The notes beneath the pieces are model-generated. The model was given only the letters and a program-made list of their open reading frames with translations, was not told the DNA's origin and did no database searches. This document shows, in pieces, positions 61,686 through 64,000 of a stretch of DNA of 64,000 nt (positions within the stretch are counted from its first letter, which is position 1; each line of letters begins with the position of its first letter). The translations under genes were made by a program, and so were the position numbers. Source of the stretch: Candidatus Obscuribacter phosphatis (lineage in GTDB: Bacteria; Cyanobacteriota; Vampirovibrionia; Obscuribacterales; Obscuribacteraceae); assembly GCA_001899315.1 (NCBI GenBank), contig MOYA01000003.1, positions 272,369 through 336,368 of the forward strand. The letters are read 5' to 3'.

Positions 61686-62687
61686 TTAAAGTCTATAGCC
61701 GGAGCCATCATAATGAGACAAGTTCTCAGGACGCGAGAACCATTCGATGGTCGTCTGCAATTCTCGCTTAAAGTAGCCAACCGGGTCAGCAGGCATTTTG
61801 CCGCCAATCAGACTAAACAACTTCGAACTATCGCCGCATAAGCGATAAACTTCGCTGTCTTCGGGGCGCAGCCGCTCGGGATCAATTTTTAGCTTGACCG
61901 GCTTGCCTAAAATCTCACCGGCCATTTTGGCTGTCTCTTCTATAGATATCTCAAGCCCTGTACCAATATTGACAGTTTCGCCAATGGTGGCATCACAGGC
62001 GGCTATCTTGGTGAGCATCTCGGTGGTATAGCCGACATAGTTAAAATCGCGAGTGGCTTTGATATTGCCCAAATCGAGGCTGCCGTCGCCTCTAAGCAGT
62101 TGGACAATGATAGAAGGAATCACGGCACGCAAAGACTGACGAGGTCCAAAAGTATTGAAAGGTCTAGCCACGGTCACAGGTGTATGGAAAGCATAATAGA
62201 AAGACAGGGCAATCTGGTCGGCGCCAATCTTAGAAGCAGAGTAGGGAGACTGTCCTTTCAATGGATGCTTTTCATCGATGGGGACATATTGAGCCGTACC
62301 ATAAACTTCGCTGGTAGACATTTGAATAACGCGTACATTGCCGTTTTCTCTAGCGGCATGCACCACATTTAGTGCGCCGCTGATATTAGTCTCAACATAA
62401 GAATTGGGAGCATGGTAAGAATAAGGAATAGCGATCAAAGCAGCCAGATTGTAGACAACCGCTACATCTTTCATGCTCTCTTTGACATAGAAAGAATCTC
62501 TGATATCGCCGTCAAAAAATTCAATCTCAGAAGCAATCTCTGTCGGCACAGTGTCAAGCCAGCCGCGGCGTCCAGCACTGTTATAACGCACCAGAGCCTT
62601 GACCGAATGACCATCGCGAACTAGCCTTTCTGCCAGATGCGAGCCGATAAAGCCGGCCGCCCCGGTAACAAGGACTTTCTTTGACAT
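61686..62687 (-). CDS. legB: LegB-like NDP-GlcNAc 4,6-dehydratase
   Basis: First committed enzyme of the legionaminate pathway. It removes water from GDP- or UDP-GlcNAc to give the 4-keto-6-deoxy sugar. The start is ATG 62687, which has AAGGAGA seven bases upstream, instead of the longer frame from 62705. About 333 residues: 'LVTGAAGFIGSHLAERL', 'STSEVYGTAQYVPI', 'YSASKIGADQIALS' (YxxxK) and 'RPFNTFGPRQSLRAVIP'. It is the first gene of the minus-strand leg operon and divergent from the legH-like gene. Confidence 0.9.
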   Translation of the reverse strand: MSKKVLVTGAAGFIGSHLAERLVRDGHSVKALVRYNSAGRRGWLDTVPTEIASEIEFFDGDIRDSFYVKESMKDVAVVYNLAALIAIPYSYHAPNSYVETNISGALNVVHAARENGNVRVIQMSTSEVYGTAQYVPIDEKHPLKGQSPYSASKIGADQIALSFYYAFHTPVTVARPFNTFGPRQSLRAVIPSIIVQLLRGDGSLDLGNIKATRDFNYVGYTTEMLTKIAACDATIGETVNIGTGLEISIEETAKMAGEILGKPVKLKIDPERLRPEDSEVYRLCGDSSKLFSLIGGKMPADPVGYFKRELQTTIEWFSRPENLSHYDGSGYRL

Positions 62688-62782
62688 CCTCTGTCTCCTT
62701 AGCAAGCATGCAGATCATACAAGAGAACCAACAGGAACTGAAGCTCAGGGTAAAATCTAGTGACGATTTAGAGAGTGGTTCG

Positions 62783-63382
62783 ATGAAGATATACATTGCC
62801 GGTGCCGGTGGTCATGCCAAAGTAGTTACAGCCGCCGCCCAAAGCCAGGGGCTGGAAGTAGAAGCTTATCTGGATGATGCTAAAGCAGGCACAACCCTGC
62901 TGGGGCGCCCGGTGCTAAGAGAAGATGGACCCTTGAACCCGGAGATTGCTTTTGTTGTTGCCATAGGCAATAACAAAGTGCGAGAGACCTGCTTTAAGAG
63001 ACTTTTGCATAGGGGCTTGCAAGCTATCTTGGTAAAGCACGAAAGAGCGATCATCGACGGCGCCACATGCGATCTAGGCAGCCAAATAATCGCCGGTGCC
63101 ATTCTCAACCAAGATGCGAGAGTGGGGCGCAACTGCATTATCAATAGCGGCGCCATAGTGGAACATGACTGCCAGGTTGGGGACCATTGCCATGTTGCAC
63201 CAGGGGCAATCATGGGCGGGGGCAGCAGCTTGGGCGAAGGCAGCCTGCTTGGTCTGGGCGCAGTCTTGCTGCCCGGCGTCAAAATCGGGCAAAACGTTAC
63301 TATAGGCGCCGGCTCTGTGGTTATCAAGGACGTTGAAAGCGGCGCTAGAGTGGCCGGAGCGCCAGCGAGAAATCTTACATAA
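62783..63382 (+). CDS. sugar N-acyltransferase (LegH/PglD/NeuD family)
   Basis: Left-handed beta-helix acetyltransferase. The start is ATG 62783 ('MKIYIAGAGGHAKVV', the Rossmann-like N-domain with GxGGHxK) rather than the longer frame from 62681. About 199 residues; hexapeptide repeats run from about residue 90 to 190, with the catalytic His in 'GAIVEHDCQVGDHCHVAPGA'. Divergent from legB (95-base gap). The context suggests LegH, which acetylates the 4-amino group, but NeuD-type O-acetyltransferases look alike. Confidence 0.85.
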   Translation: MKIYIAGAGGHAKVVTAAAQSQGLEVEAYLDDAKAGTTLLGRPVLREDGPLNPEIAFVVAIGNNKVRETCFKRLLHRGLQAILVKHERAIIDGATCDLGSQIIAGAILNQDARVGRNCIINSGAIVEHDCQVGDHCHVAPGAIMGGGSSLGEGSLLGLGAVLLPGVKIGQNVTIGAGSVVIKDVESGARVAGAPARNLT

Positions 63383-63496
63383 CTCTTAATTTGCTTGGCT
63401 TGCCGGGGATTCTTTAACCAGCCTTAACCTGAGCAAAGGCAGAATCAAAATGTTGTCAAGCGTCGTTTTCTTCAAAAGCAAAAGCGGTAATGAACA

Positions 63497-64000
63497 ATGC
63501 AAAACAAACAAACCAGGCTCAGGGTTCTCTGCTTAGCCTTTCTTGCACCGTTTTATCTATTTGGCCTATTGGTTTGTTTCTGCGCTTTGGCTGAGAGCGC
63601 AGCTGCAGAAGAAGTGAAAGACTTCACCGTCATCGCCACTCTCGATAAAGAGGGAACACTGGCAGTAGAAGAAACTATCAGAGTCAATTTCACCGAACCG
63701 GACAAACACGGACTGCTGAGAAAAATTCCGCTAGATTTTGCGTCAAACGCCGCCAACCTAAGCATTCAAGCCGTGCAGTGCCCGCCCGGCATAGATGCTG
63801 AGTTTCAAAAGAGCGAGCTGAATAAGTCCTACCAAATCAAAATAGGCAATAAATACAAGAAAGTGAGCGGCAACAAGGCTTATTTCATTAAGTACACCCT
63901 GGCTAACATTTTCGACAAAACAGGCAAGACCAACTGGTCGCCCAACGGCAAAAACTGGCAGATGCCTATTGATCATATGACTGTGAAAATCAAAAGCGAG
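63497..64000 (+). CDS. DUF2207-domain membrane protein, 5' part only
   Basis: The frame is open from ATG 63497 to the end of the window (168 codons). A signal peptide or first membrane segment (about 9-36; 'LAFLAPFYLFGLLVCFCALA') is followed by 'EEVKDFTVIATLDKEGTLAV' and 'GLLRKIPLDF', the pattern of DUF2207 proteins, in which an extracytoplasmic beta-domain ends 'hGiyR.iP'. The family normally continues with transmembrane helices, here outside the window. Function unknown. Confidence 0.75.
   Translation, partial: MQNKQTRLRVLCLAFLAPFYLFGLLVCFCALAESAAAEEVKDFTVIATLDKEGTLAVEETIRVNFTEPDKHGLLRKIPLDFASNAANLSIQAVQCPPGIDAEFQKSELNKSYQIKIGNKYKKVSGNKAYFIKYTLANIFDKTGKTNWSPNGKNWQMPIDHMTVKIKSE

Overview
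The window is bacterial, with moderate GC and dense coding on both strands. It is dominated by cell-surface polysaccharide genes. The mix of GT-C membrane glycosyltransferases, a DUF1574/SGNH-type protein, secreted TPR proteins, OmpR-type two-component systems and a small 'YIDPGTGS'-like protein fits a cyanobacteria-related non-photosynthetic lineage (Vampirovibrionia/Melainabacteria, e.g. Obscuribacterales). That placement is an inference from gene content: no rRNA or other marker gene is present.

Layout. 0-16 kb: a polysaccharide-export ABC permease, a phosphohexomutase, a broken SGNH-type gene, then a run of glycosyltransferases (GT2, GT4, three GT-C) with a sugar-nucleotide epimerase. 16-24 kb: two OmpR-type response regulators with histidine kinases, a degenerate GGDEF protein and two secreted TPR proteins. 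One TPR protein carries a thioredoxin domain in which an in-frame TGA occupies the first position of the CxxC motif. 24-30.6 kb: two divergent units. One holds ptmE-like, N-acetyl sugar amidotransferase, hisF-like and hisH-like genes. The other holds ptmF-, legF/ptmB- and ptmA-like genes. 30.6-39.4 kb: an insertion-sequence-rich island with one intact IS3-family element, IS66 and IS3 remnants and several loose IS ends. They surround a GT4 gene and adjoin an AT-rich acyltransferase/GT-C pair. 39.4-42.6 kb: resident paralogues of the same acyltransferase and GT4.

42.7-58.1 kb: two paralogous trypsin-like proteases without signal peptides, an ABC exporter, an S41 protease, a small YIDACTGS protein with a methyltransferase and a sulfatase-like transferase, an alpha/beta hydrolase, a candidate 2-oxoglutarate/Fe(II) oxygenase, membrane proteins and a third acyltransferase. 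58.2-63.4 kb: legI, legG, legC, legB and a divergent legH/neuD-like gene. The window ends inside a DUF2207 gene.

Together the 24-30 kb and 58-63 kb loci supply nearly every step of the Campylobacter-type GDP-linked route to CMP-legionaminic acid, plus an amidination trio that could turn the N-acetyl group into an acetamidino group. The remaining glycosyltransferases, acyltransferases and transporters could assemble, decorate and export a surface glycan carrying this sugar. The IS island looks like a recently gained alternative version of the neighbouring resident glycan cassette.
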